Below are positions 36,431 through 48,021 of a stretch of DNA of 64,000 nt, piece by piece; position 1 is the first letter of the stretch, and the number at the start of each line of letters is the position of its first letter. The notes below the pieces were generated by a model that was not told where the DNA came from, ran no database searches, and saw nothing but the letters and a program-made list of their open reading frames with translations. The position numbers and the translations under genes were made by a program. Source of the DNA: Casuarina equisetifolia (taxonomy: Eukaryota > Streptophyta > Magnoliopsida > Fagales > Casuarinaceae); the NCBI GenBank assembly GCA_028551475.1, contig CM052355.1:29291580-29355579 (forward strand). The letters run 5' to 3'.

Positions 36431-39420
36431 AGTAGAAGAGAAAGTGCCGCAATATTTTGTAAAAATTCAAGCAAAAGTTGTTTTTGGATTTAAAAGGGGA
36501 AAACAGGTTCTATATAGGAATGAGCTGGAATTGAAATATGTTACAATAATGTTAATTCCTAATTCTTCTTTTTTCAAATTTTTTAAATGGGAAGTATTGA
36601 TAGGAAAATTAGATTCAACAAAATCAAACCGCATCCAGAACTACATAAAAAAAATTAAATTAGAGTAGTTGTTACCAACAAAAAGAACAAGTGAAAAAAA
36701 ATTGATGTTTTTAACCAAAAAAAAAAAACATAAGAATCAACATAAGTGAATAATTGAACATTGGTTCTTTTTGTGTTCTTAAATATTGATTTCAAGCTTT
36801 TGTCTTAATAGTTTGCTTCTTGAAAATATTTATAGCATCTTTAAATTTTCTCAAGATGTAGATATCACATAACAAATTGCCTTCAGATTAAGACAAACCT
36901 CCTATCTTTATCATTTCCTGAGTTGAGGATGGAGTTGCACCCTAGATCTTGGAAATTAACTTATGGACCAAACTTGTTGGCAAATTAAGACTCATGACAA
37001 TCATAGCTAGACTCGTAACAAGCCTCTGTTCTCATCTATAAAATGGCAATTTTAAGATAAGGTGATCTAGTAAAAAAGGATATAGAAATTGAAGTAGTTT
37101 GGAAAAGATGATGTCTTCCAAAGATTTCATTGCATGTATAGCCTCTTCCCACATTTAATTGTAAGTTAGTTGTTTACTTGGATTTTTTTTTTTTTTGGGT
37201 GGAGAAGTAAATTACTATTATTATTTTTACTTATGCACACAAGGGAGGGGAAGGGGGGAATCAAATTGGAAAAGTAAATTATATTAATAAATATTAAAAT
37301 ATAAAAGTAAAGGAGATACCTTACTATTATATTTGTTTGAGAAGATTTTATATTTTTAAACAAAAACAATTCTTCCAAGAGAACCATTTACAATTTAAAC
37401 TTTTAACAACTAGCATTTGCTCTAGTAATGTGGTTACTTGGATCTTATTATTGTTAAAAAATCCCAAACTAAAATCTAAAATGAATTTCACTTTAAATAT
37501 CCCTTCCAATATTGAACGTCCTTGGGAAAAATAGAAAAAGGAGATTGGACATGCAATGGGGCAAGAGGGGAGAGACTGACAATTTGATTTCAATTGAAGA
37601 AGAAAAAAAAAAGGCTTCCATCAATAACCCAAAGATCACGAAAGAAGTCGTCTTTGATCTCTACAACTACTCATTTGAATTGGGGGCACCATATCGGATC
37701 AGAATAGCCATTACATCTGATCTAAGATCCCAAGTCCCACTTGAATGACTTGACTTCATGCAACTTGCAGCTTCAACATCATGAGTCTATGTCACAAGCC
37801 ATTTGCACTTTGACTATATCACAAACCTTTAACTTTGGATCATGTTGTGGGACAGAAATGACTTGACTTTATGCAACTTGTAGCTTCAACATCATGAGTA
37901 TTAAGTTGGTGATGGAAAAAAAAGAAGGAAAAATTGACAATTTAGACTTCAATAAGAAGACTTCCATCTAACCTAAGAACACGCAAGAAATCGTCTTAAT
38001 CTCTCCGACCATGCATTTGAGTTGGAGGCATCACATCAGACAAGAGTAGCCATTATGTCTAATCTAAGATTCCAATTGCTGACCGGAAAGGCTAAGGCTA
38101 TTCAGTCTTTGGGTTTCAATTATCAATTCAATAGTTTTCATAGTTTGAATCAATCAATCAATGACTTAACCTTGAAACTACAGTAAAACGAAGGTAATCC
38201 AACGAGTAATATAAGAAAAAGAAGGAAATGTACAAGTTTTAGATTTTAATCCTTTTGATTGTATAAAGAAGGCAGCATCTAGTGTCGCTGATGCCTATTT
38301 GGTTGTATAACATAAACATCAAGAATGAAATTTTTTTAAATGTGAACCAAATCAAACTAGTCAAAAACCATATTTGCTATGAACATACATATGTAGGAGA
38401 TCATGGAAGGAAGCACTCAAGAAATTCCATGTGAAACGCCAGTATTTTTTCTGAAAGAAAGTGAAAAAGCACGTAAAACAATTAACCAAAAGTTGACGAC
38501 GTAGTACAAAGTGAGTTCATGAATGGCCCTTCCGTGAAATAATGACGTCTCATGTTATATTAATTAGAGTAACGCACTTGGACGTTCAACAGAACGAAAA
38601 GTTTCCCTTTCGTGTTTAAAGGAACATGGTCGGGAACGTCCAATGCCCATGATTTGTTCATTAAAGTAGGAGGCTTGTTATAAGCTATGGGTTGTACTGA
38701 GTTTTTCTTAAAGCTAGTTTCCTTTTCTAGGCTTGTCTAATATCTCTACTGATTTAATGTGTATATTTTTGACATAAAAAATAACGTTTAAGATAAGCAT
38801 ATATTCTGCTAGTGGACGCAAGAAGGGGTCTTTTTGGGCTGCCTTTTGTGGATGGCATGAAGGTGAGGCCAAGATTGACACAGCACCACAGAGGTTCCCT
38901 CTGTCCGAATGTTCTAGGGTTGCTTTGGTCTGCTTAAAAATTATCTTAGATAATGATTTGTGTGAGCAGATACTGTTTCCCCTGAATTCAAGCAATGCAT
39001 ATTGTGTCACGGTAGGTACCTAAGAAAAATAGAATATGAGGTTACCATAGTGTGGTGAAAGTGATCGCATGATTGTATATGAAAGAAGCTCCATTCCTAT
39101 GTTGTTCTAGGTCCCATATTTTTAGATTTCTTACGAGGGAGAGCCAGTCCATCACCATCAGCAACAAAGTAACCTGACTCTAATACCATGTAAGAATGAA
39201 CTCTATCCTACCAAAACTCATAAGCAATAGTAGGAGGTAGCCTACACCTTATAAAACATAGATGCTTGAGTCTCTGTTTCAATGTGAAACTGAATAACAC
39301 TTTTGATAATAGTATAGAAACGAGTCTTTCGTATGTTTCTCTTCTATATTTTCTTAATATCAGAAACTGAGCTAAGGAACGGGAACTTTGATATACCAAG
39401 TTTTAAGATGGATGATGGAA
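36430..39420. repeat. RLP 5' distal flank, first copy
   Basis: There is no gene. Much of it is repeated at 53198-56900 before the next RLP. A shared unit contains TTTGAATTGGAGGCATCACA (37655 and 37995, again near 53220, 54860 and 55585). Sequences at 38540-38740 match 56060-56330, and 38820-39000 match 56395-56560. The GATGGCATGAAGGTGAGGCC block lies near 38855. This block links the RLP upstream region to the F-box 3' flanks. Confidence 0.6.
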
Positions 39421-39537
39421 CATAAGCAGATTAGAAACAGAATCATCAGCACTCTTCAACGTTGGAAAGAGAAGTGGTTAAAAAAAAAAAAACAATACAG
39501 CAATTGTACGTCCTTTTAAACTGACCGATATTAAAAT

Positions 39538-39945
39538 GTCAGTTATTAATGAAATGGCAGAAGAGGATAAAGGTGGACAGATAAACCGAGGGGCTGCTGC
39601 AGTATGTAGACGATGGTAGAGAGACAGGAATTAGGACTGAGCGTCATGTTTGATTTTTCCAATCTTCTATCCAAAAAGAATTGATTCATGCCATCCATAT
39701 TTGAAATTTGAGGCAGGTAGTTTCACTTCTTTCCAGAAAATGGAGGCGACTTCGGTCAAGCAGGCGGCTTGACATCAGTTGAGTATCAACGCAATTACTT
39801 AAAGATCGTTGGAACACGCAAACGAATTGACTTGAGTTGAGAGTAACGCCAATGACTAAAAGGATTCCTTGGCACAAGCAAACCACTTGACTTGTGTGCT
39901 ATCCACACCAAGCTTTCTGGCCACGATAAACATGGGGTCCTGTGA
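39538..39945 (+). promoter_or_regulatory. Orphan copy of the RLP promoter region
   Basis: This segment matches the DNA immediately before the RLP genes (41258-41700 and 57018-57530). Shared landmarks are GAGGGGCTGCTGCAG, GTAGAGAGACAGGAATTAGG, TTTGAAATTTGAGGCAG and CAAGCAGGCGGCTTGACATC. No RLP coding sequence follows it directly, so it is a duplicated promoter region left without its gene. Confidence 0.55.
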
Positions 39946-40019
39946 AACTTTGGTAAATGGGCATGATCATTCACTCACTTTTCTTTATCTACTTTCACGT
40001 TAAATATTCCTTTCTACGA

Positions 40020-41040
40020 GAGAGATTTCATCAATAAAATTAGTCTTCGTCATCAGCAAATGACGATTTGCTTGCATCGTAGTCAATGTGAACGCTACTA
40101 AAGCCAATTAAGGTGATTGGTTTAGTAATTAGTGGCCGACATCGTTAATGACTTGCTTTCGCTATGTTCTTGTGAATGCCAGTCAAGTTTGGAGAAAAGC
40201 TTGGCCTGCCAACAAAGAAGAAAAGAAGAGCTTGACATCCCTATAACTGCAAAACTTTAATAGTGGGAACGATTAGATTGAGTGTGAAACAAAACTAAAC
40301 CAATATATACGTAAAAGACTAGTAAACAACCACTATAGAAGACTATTTAATACAAATTTGAGTTAGTTGAGTAATGTTACTTTGACAATAAAGCTGGCAG
40401 AATTATGTGAAATTTGAAAAATGTCAACAATTCAGAAAATGATAGCAATACATGGGAAGACATATTTGGGTTAGTTATGTACATGGGTAGTTATCCTACA
40501 ACTACTTAATCATGTTTGAAAATGGAACTTACGTCGTGTAAACGGTTATTCTTCTTATCTTCTTAATTCCTGCACTATATGATAGGAACGCAATCTTGAT
40601 GTAATTCAAGGAAAGCTTCATCCGCAAAAGACGATTTACATGTACTTTAGTCGGGTTGAACACTTTTAAAGCCACTACCATATCTAAGACAGGTAAGTGG
40701 ATTAGTAATTGGTGGCCATCATCATTTGACTAGCTTTTGTCCTGTGAATGCCGCTCTACTTTGGGAAAAGATCTTGGGCTTGTCAGGAAAACAGATTAGA
40801 CAAACGTCTACATTTAACCTTTTGCTTTAACTTCAAAACTTTGATAGTGGGAACAATTGGATTGAGTTGGAAACAAAAGCAAACCAATCTATACGTAAAA
40901 GACTAGCAAACAGCCATCATAAAAGACTATTTAAGACAAATATTTAACTCTCAAAGCCACTGTTATTATCAGAGGAATTTTATATATAACTTTCAAAAGT
41001 TGAGCGGAGTTACTTTGACCCTGGTACAACGACATGAGTC
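40020..41040. repeat. Tandem duplication upstream of RLP
   Basis: Two diverged copies of an approximately 0.35-0.4 kb unit lie at about 40040-40375 and 40620-40945, sharing AAATGACGATTTGCTTGCAT/AAAGACGATTTACATGTACT, TTAGTAATTRGTGGCC, CTTGTGAATGCC and ATACGTAAAAGACTAG. Between them (about 40580-40625) a TAATTCAAGGAAAGCTTCAT stretch resembles the RLP region coding QFKESFI, suggesting the unit once included the start of an RLP gene. No gene is present now. Confidence 0.5.
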
Positions 41041-41257
41041 AATTCTGGGGCATGCATGTTTGATTTTCCTCCTTTTCTACCTAAAAGAATTAAATCACGC
41101 AAGTACTTTTCATTTCTTTCTAAAAGATGATGACCATTTTTGTGCATAAGAGGTCTTGGACCGTTAACCGATAAAAGCCCGCGTGCTTGATTTAATTAGC
41201 AAGCACTTAAAATAAAATAAAAAATAAAAAACGAAGTGGACAGATAAACCAATGAAA

Positions 41258-41782
41258 TGTCAATTATTTATGAAATGGCAGAAGATAGGTGGACAGATAA
41301 AACGAGGTGCTGCTGCAGTGTGTTGACGATGGTAGAGAGACAGGAATTAGGAAAATAAATCCTTCAAACGTCGGCCGTTGATACCGCTTCCCTTCTTCCT
41401 ACCACTTGCAGTATAGGCTGTCTGTGTTGTCGAAATAACTTCTCCAAGTGAAGGTCAGTCAATTGTGTCTTGTCTAGAGACTGAACCCAGTGCAGCGGCC
41501 GAAGGCAACTAAGGGGCGCCATGTTTGAATTTTCCAGTCTTCTACCCAAAACAATTGAATCATGCAATCCGTATTTGAAATTTGAGGCCACTTCTTTTGG
41601 CGTGTTTGACTCAAGCAGGCGGCTTCACACCGGCTGAGTATCACCGCAATTACCCTTGGCACAAGCAAAAGACCTGACTTCTATGCTGTCCACCAAGCGC
41701 TCTGCCCATGCTATAAATTAGGCCGCATATACTTTAACTTCCATCGTATTGTGATCGCCAAACAAACAAAAGTGATAACAAT
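41258..41782 (+). promoter_or_regulatory. RLP promoter and 5' leader
   Basis: A TATA element (TATAAATTA, 41712-41720) lies about 70 bp before the ATG at 41783. The intact RLP at 57604 has TATAAAT at 57533-57539, also about 70 bp before its ATG, with a matching leader (AACAAACAAAAGTGATAACA just before the start). The equal spacing in two paralogues supports the assignment. No transcript data were available. Confidence 0.6.
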
Positions 41783-44757
41783 ATGGGCTCACTGCTTTCT
41801 ATCATTGTGATCTTGCCCTTGCTTTTCTTGATTTCACAATTGCATCTTGTACTCGCTTACCCTTCTCCTCTCACTCAATCCCTATGCCATGACGATGAGA
41901 AGTTGGCCTTATTGCAATTCAAGGAAAGCTTTATCCTAAACAAGAATGCCTCTTATGGTGATCCTTCGGCTTATCCAAAGGTTGCATCATGGAAACTAGA
42001 AAGAAACAAAAGTGACTGCTGCCGTTGGGATGGGGTGGAGTGTGATGACCACACGGGTCATGTAATTGGCCTTGACCTTAGCAGCAGCCTTCTCTATGGT
42101 TCCTTTAACTCTAGTAGCAGCCTTTTTCGCCTTGTTCACCTCCAAGTGCTTAACCTTTTCAAAAATGACTTCAACTATTCCCAGATCCCATCCCAGGTAC
42201 GTAATCTTGTTGGACTAAAAGAGCTTAATCTCTCTCGCTCTTGCTTTTCTGGTGCAATTCCATTAGAAATTTCACAATTATCAAACTTGTCATCCCTTGA
42301 TCTGTCTGGAAATGAGCATGTTTTTCGCCCTGGAAATCTTAGCCTAAGAGAACTCATTGGAAATCTAACTCACTTAGAAAAGTTGGATTTGAGTCAGGTT
42401 AGCATCAACTCCGCGATGCCTGATATTGTAACAAATTTGACTTCCTTAATGTCTCTCACTCTCAAATCATGTGGTTTGTTTGGGAGAATTCCTATAGGAA
42501 TTTTTAACTTGCCAAATCTACGAAACCTAAATGTGAATGAGAATAAAGGGATTATTGGTTCTTTGCCAAGCTTTACATGGAGTGCTCCACTTGAGGAATT
42601 GCACCTGTCACGGACAAGTTTGTCTGGTGAGCTACCTATTTCCTTGGGAAATCTTGATTCATTGATTTATTAAGTATGTCGTCTTGCAACTTCACAGGAT
42701 CTATACCACCTTCATTGGGTAATCTCACAAAGCTCACTTTCCTTGCCCTTCCAAATAATGCCTTTAGTGGTAATATCCCATTGTCACTTGGAAACCTCAC
42801 AAAACTCACTTACCTTGACCTTTCAAATAATGGCTTTGTGGGTAATATCCCGTTTTCACTTGGAAACCTTAAGCAACTCTCTAATTGCCATATTGCCAAC
42901 AATCAAGTAAGTGGTGAAGTGCATTTTGGGCTTATGAATGAGACTAGATTGACTTCCCTTGTCCTAAATGGCAATCAACTAACTGGTCCAATTATCTTGG
43001 GACCTTGCAACCAGTTGCGTTTCTTGGACTTAGCGGCCAATTTGCTTCTTGGCCAAATTCCAAACTTAATCTTCAAGCTTAAGAATCTTGAATTTCTTGA
43101 TTTTACTAATAACCATCTTAATGGCACTGTGGAGTTCGTCCACTTTTTTAAGCTTAAACACTTGGTATCCTTGCATCTTTCTGGCAATAAATTATCTCTA
43201 CTTACTAAAGTACCCACTTCCAATGCAACACTTAGACAATTTGAAGCATTAGGACTTGATACGTGCAACTTAAGTGAGTTTCCAGATTTCCTTAGAAACC
43301 AAGATAAGTTGAAGTACTTAGGGTTGGCTGGCAACAACATCCATGGTCAAGTCCCAAATTGGATATGGAACGTAAGCAAAGAAAGCCTACAACTTTTTGA
43401 TCTTTCCTATAACTTTCTCACTGGCTTTGGTCGCCAACAACCAACTTTTCTCCCGTGGATTAGTCTACGTGTACTTCATCTTGGTTTCAATTTGCTTCAA
43501 GGATCACTTCCCATTCCAACATTCTCCATTTTGGGTTTTATTGCCACAAGGAACTCCTTGATTGGAAATATACCAGACACCTATTGTAATTTAAGTTCTC
43601 TTCAAGTCCTTGATTTGTCTTATAATAACTTAAGTGGGCCACTTCCTACATGTTTAGGCAACTCTATTTCTTCTCTATCAATACTTAATTTGCAAAGGAA
43701 CAAATTTCAAGGAAGCATTCCAGAAACATGGACAAGTGGAACTAGTTTGAAGATGGCCATTTTCAATCAAAATGAATTCCAAGGGCCTTTACCAAGATCA
43801 TTGGCCAACAATTTGATGCTAAGGTTCCTTGATTTTAGTAATAACTAATTCATTGATTCGTTTCCTTATTGGTTGGGCCATCAACCCAATTTCGAGGCTT
43901 TGAGTTTGTGGTCAAACAATTTTTATGGTCTAATAGGGACTCTTGAAACTTATTTTAAGTTTCCAAACTTAAGCATCCTTGATATCTCTCACAATGATTT
44001 TACAGGAAGGTTGCCATCTACATTTTTTGAAAATTGGAAGGCTAAGAACTTTAAGAAAATGCATAACTTAACATACATGAGTGAAGTCCCAGAAATCCCA
44101 ATAGATGTAGGATCTAATTTTTCTTATTCATTTCAAGGTTACAATTTCTCTATGCTACTAACAAACAAAGGCATAAATATTTTATATGAGAGAGTACAAG
44201 AAGGATTCTTTGCCATTGATTTCTCAAGCAACAAATTTATTGGTCAAATTCCAGAATCTATTGGAAATTTAAAAGAATGTCATTTGCTTAACCTTTCTAA
44301 TAATGGTCTTATTAGGCAGATCCCAATATCCTTGGCAAAACTTTCAAGGTTGGAAACATTAGACCTTTCTCAAAATCAGTTGGTAGGAGAGATTCCACAA
44401 CAGTTAATAGAACTTACTTTCTTAGAATCTGTTAATGTTTCTTATAACAATCTCTCTGGCCCTATACCACAAGGGAAACAATTCAATACTTTTGGAAATG
44501 AATCGTTTCAAGGAAATCCAGGGTTGTGCAACACACCATTGACAAAGAAATGTGTGAATCCTATTAAGTTCCCTCTTTTGTCTCCAACCTCAAAGGAATC
44601 AAAAGAAAGTCAAGACTTGGGTTGGAAACCAGTGGTGATCGGATATGGAATTGGATTAATTTTTGGAGGGATAATTGGACACATTTTGTTTGTAAGGAAA
44701 CAAGATTGGTTGATGAGGACCTTTAGAATAAGGAAAGTAGGTAGGAAAGGGCATTGA
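41783..44757 (+). pseudogene. RLP (LRR receptor-like protein), nearly intact, two lesions
   Basis: The reading frame covers a complete RLP with only two breaks. One T is missing near 42667 (frame 2 to 1), ending the first frame at 42673, and CAA to TAA occurs at 43846-43848 in the LRR reading DFSNN*FIDSF. Order of parts: signal peptide (MGSLLSIIVILPLLFLISQL), LRRNT cap with CHDDEKLALLQF and SDCCRWDGVEC, about 28 LRRs, an island (FENWKAKN to the NILYERVQEG region), four more LRRs, the C-terminal cap, the membrane segment (VVIGYGIGLIFGGIIG) and the tail RKQDWLMRTFRIRKVGRKGH. Both lesions could be real or sequencing errors. If real, the first frame would encode a secreted 296-residue LRR fragment. 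The family acts at the plasma membrane with SOBIR1/BAK1-type partners. Confidence 0.85.
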
Positions 44758-44805
44758 TCATGAAGAAAATGGTTTTGCCAAGATATTCCGCTCATGCTTA
44801 GCAAT

Positions 44806-46079
44806 TGATAACTCTATTTTTATAGAGTTATTTTATCTATTTTTTAGGCAATAAATAATACAATGCTTATGAGAAAATATTTGAACTCCTCTTATTTATT
44901 TAAATTTGTCTTGTTTTTGTAGCACAAGGAGGCAAGGAGAAAAGGAATAAACATGGAGAACCTGATGCTTATTGTGTGGCAAAATTGTAATATCAAGATC
45001 AAGAGAGTCAAGATGGGCTTGGGCTTTGGATAATTGTTATTAGATTTTCTATTGTTATTGGATTTTCTATTTAAATAGAAAACCCAGTCATGTTAGGAAT
45101 TCAAGTCTCAATTAATTTAGGAGTTCAAAACCCAATTATTTTAGGTCTCTAAAACCCAATTGTTTTAGGTCTCTAAAACCCAATTCTACTAGGATAGGAG
45201 ATAGGTCTAAACCTAAACCCTATTTAAGAGAAGAGAAGAGGCAAAAGAAGGGAGGAGGAAATTGAGCACAACTCAAGAAAGAAGCCAAGAATTCAAGGTT
45301 TTCTTGAAGAGAAGATAAAAAGGGTGACAGACTTCTTGTTCTTGGATTCAAGATGCCTTCTTTATTTCTTATTACCATTCTTCCTCATTATTTCTTTATG
45401 TTTTAGTTTATTTTTGTTAGAGCTACGATGTAACCTAATTATGATGGTATGAATCTTATGATTATTATGTTTTGCAAGATATTTTATTTATGTGAAGTTA
45501 CATATTACGGAGTTTAATGCTTTTAGGTGATTAGCTACCACTTAGATGACTTGATTTGCATGTTAAAGACCGACAGGAAATAGCATGCAGTTGCTTCTTG
45601 TAATATGTAACCATAAATTAAATATGAATAGACATATACCATATTGTTTGTGTGGCTTTTGGTGTAAACTGGGAATATTCATAGATCCTAATGCATTTGG
45701 TTTGTTTCAATTCACATATAGAGATATAGTGAATTAATGAACTAAGTAAGTTTGCTATACCTAGACATAGGATAGTAAATAAATTAGGAAATTCTGCCAT
45801 CACATAGATATTATCTCTCTTGTAAGCATAAATAATCAATATTAGTACCTAGTAATTATGGTGAAATCATATGCTCTAACATATTTCTTTTATTAAGTTT
45901 TCTTAGACTTAGTTAGTTAATCTATCATCCATTAATTTGGTTTGTTAGATAAATTCTAGGAGTTATTCACCGTTAGTAATTAGTTGGTCTAGTAATCACC
46001 AATCTCTGTGGGACGATATCTTTCTTATCATTATATTACTTGTTCGACATGTTCACTTGCATTTAGATTTCATCGAACA
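44806..46079 (+). repeat. 5' LTR
   Basis: This 1274-bp LTR begins TGATAACTCT and ends CATCGAACA. A perfect 10-bp hairpin (ATAACTCTAT, TTTT loop) occupies 44808-44831, just inside the left end. A TATA-like TATTTAAG lies at 45221-45228. Short tandem repeats with GGTCTCTAAAACCCAATT lie around 45130-45190. The 3' LTR is the near-identical partner. Confidence 0.92.
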
Positions 46080-46085
46080 AGTTTT

Positions 46086-46104
46086 TAGCGCCGTTGCCGG
46101 GGAT
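46086..46104 (+). other. Primer binding site, tRNA-Asp type
   Basis: TAGCGCCGTTGCCGGGGAT lies 6 bp inside the 5' LTR end. It is complementary, at all but one position (A instead of G at the second base), to the 3' end of plant tRNA-Asp as I know it. tRNA-Asp priming is usual for Athila/Tat elements. Confidence 0.75.
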
Positions 46105-46174
46105 TGGTTGTTTTACTGCTGATTAATATTAATACCGAATAATTTCTAGGTTTAATCTACCTTTTATTTTCCTT

Positions 46175-46335
46175 TAATTTTTTTTAATTCTTGAAAAATA
46201 AAAAAAATTGTTTCTTTTAATTCTTGAAAAATAAAAAAAATCGTTTCTTTTAATTCTTGAAAAAAAAATCGTTTCTTTTAATTCTTAAAAAAAAAAATCG
46301 TTTCTTTTAATTCTTGAAAAAAAAAGAAAAAAATC
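46175..46335. repeat. AT-rich tandem repeat in element leader
   Basis: About five imperfect copies of a 29-36 bp unit containing TTTCTTTTAATTCTTGAAAA followed by an A run and TCG lie in the 5' leader, ending about 40 bp before the gag ATG. Units differ mainly in A-run length. Confidence 0.75.
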
Positions 46336-46374
46336 TTTGTTAAGTTGTTGTTGTTGAAAGATTAAGTAACAAGG

Positions 46375-48021
46375 ATGGAGAGATATGATGATACATATAG
46401 ACTTTTAAAAGACTATGTTGCACCAACATTTTGGAATGCTACATCAAACATTAGGCTTGCAAATCAGGCAAATAACTTTGAGATCAAGCCTGTGCTCATC
46501 AAGATGCTTCAAAAATCTGTGCAATATAGTGGGCTACCAAATGAGGATCCAAATGCTCACATTGAAGCATTCCTTGAATTCTGTGACATGATTGGAGATC
46601 ATGGAGTTACAGAAGATGTTATTAGGTTGAAACTATTTCCATTTTCTCTTAGAGATATAGCTAAAAATTGGTTCTTTTCTCTTTCTGCAGGATTGATTAC
46701 TACATGGGATGATTTGGCTCATAAATTTCTTAGTAAGTTCTTTCCTTTGGTAAAATCTGTAAAAATGCATAACGATATTACTACTTTTATGCAGATGGAC
46801 AATGAATCAGTGTATGAAGCTTGGGAAAGATTCAAGGAACTTATGAGGAAATGTCCAGATCATGGACTACCCATTTGGTTACAAGTACAAACTTTTTATG
46901 ATGGGTGTAGTACAAATCTTCGTTTTATAATTGATACAGCTGCAGGAGGGGATTTGCACAGCAAAACTGCAGAAGAGGCGTATAACCTTTTGGAGGAAAT
47001 GTCAGCCAATAGCTATCAATGGTCTACTAAGAGGCTACCAATGCATCAAGCAAGTGGAGTCCATGAAGTAGATATCTTCACCATAATGTCTACACAATTA
47101 GAAGTGCTTAATGAGAAGATAGACAACCTAAATACTCCAGTTGTGAGACATCAAAGTAGATCATATGAATTTTGTGGTGGAGCACATGAGAGCACAGAAT
47201 GTCAAGTAGGTAACCCTAATGCTCATTATAATGATTATGCTAATTTTATTGAAATTCCTAGCAGGTCACAAAATGATTATTACTCAAATACGTACAATCT
47301 GGGATGGCACAACCATCAAACTTTTTCATGGAGTAACCCAAGTGAGATGAGACCGCAACCAACATTTATGCAAACAGAAGAGGTGAAACCTAACTTGGAG
47401 GACATGATCAATGAGCTAGCCGTCACCACCCAAAACTTTACAGAGGGGATTAAAGCAAAATTTCATAATCAAGAAGCGAGCTTTCAGAGACAAGAAGCTT
47501 CAATCCGAAAATTAGAGGTGCAAATGAGTCAGCTCATTAGTATGATCTCAGAGAATCAGGAGGGTCCTTTGCCTAGTGATATAGAGAAAAGTCTTGAAGA
47601 TACCATAGAGGCAATAACCCCAACATGTGGCAAGCAAGTAGAAGAAGTTGATGTTGACAAGGAGAGTCTCAAAGATAATGATAAAGATGTCAGCATACAA
47701 CTTGAGGAGGCACTTAGGAGCAAGCTTGTTCCAGAAAATCCTATGTCCTTTATGCCTCCAGCTTCATCTCCCCAAAGATTCCAGCAACGCGTAAAAGATA
47801 AGCAGTTTTTGGAATTCCTTGATATATCTTTAAAACTGCACATTAACATTCCTTTTGCAGATGCTCCAGTTCACATATCTAGTTGTGCAAAACTTTTGAA
47901 AGAGAAATTGGAGAACAAAAGAAAGCTAGAAGTATATGAGACAGTTGTGCTTATTGAAGAATGCTCAACAATCAAACGACACAAGCTGTCTCCTAAACTA
48001 TTGGAGTTTCATCCTCCTTGA
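46375..48021 (+). CDS. Athila-type gag polyprotein of non-autonomous LTR element
   Basis: This is an uninterrupted 548-codon frame. Residues about 35-215 match the retrotransposon gag family, with landmarks PNEDPNAHIEAFLEFCD, RLKLFPFSLRDIAKNWF, TTWDDLAHKFLSKFFP, YEAWERFKELMRKCP and AEEAYNLLEEM. At about 264-276 a zinc-knuckle-like motif reads YEFCGGAHESTEC, where the usual first Cys is Tyr. About 365-400 (QEASFQRQEASIRKLEVQMSQL) looks like a coiled coil. The last part (LKLHINIPFADAP to LSPKLLEFHPP) is the segment that in autonomous Athila elements leads into the protease; here the ORF stops instead. Gag would form the particle that packages element RNA in the cytoplasm. The intact frame suggests recent or continuing function, though expression is unknown. 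Confidence 0.88.
   Translation: MERYDDTYRLLKDYVAPTFWNATSNIRLANQANNFEIKPVLIKMLQKSVQYSGLPNEDPNAHIEAFLEFCDMIGDHGVTEDVIRLKLFPFSLRDIAKNWFFSLSAGLITTWDDLAHKFLSKFFPLVKSVKMHNDITTFMQMDNESVYEAWERFKELMRKCPDHGLPIWLQVQTFYDGCSTNLRFIIDTAAGGDLHSKTAEEAYNLLEEMSANSYQWSTKRLPMHQASGVHEVDIFTIMSTQLEVLNEKIDNLNTPVVRHQSRSYEFCGGAHESTECQVGNPNAHYNDYANFIEIPSRSQNDYYSNTYNLGWHNHQTFSWSNPSEMRPQPTFMQTEEVKPNLEDMINELAVTTQNFTEGIKAKFHNQEASFQRQEASIRKLEVQMSQLISMISENQEGPLPSDIEKSLEDTIEAITPTCGKQVEEVDVDKESLKDNDKDVSIQLEEALRSKLVPENPMSFMPPASSPQRFQQRVKDKQFLEFLDISLKLHINIPFADAPVHISSCAKLLKEKLENKRKLEVYETVVLIEECSTIKRHKLSPKLLEFHPP

Noticed and set aside
46375..48021. Possibility that the gag ORF is a host gene
   Set aside because: It lies between two matching LTRs with primer site and target duplication and has Athila gag motifs, so it belongs to the element.
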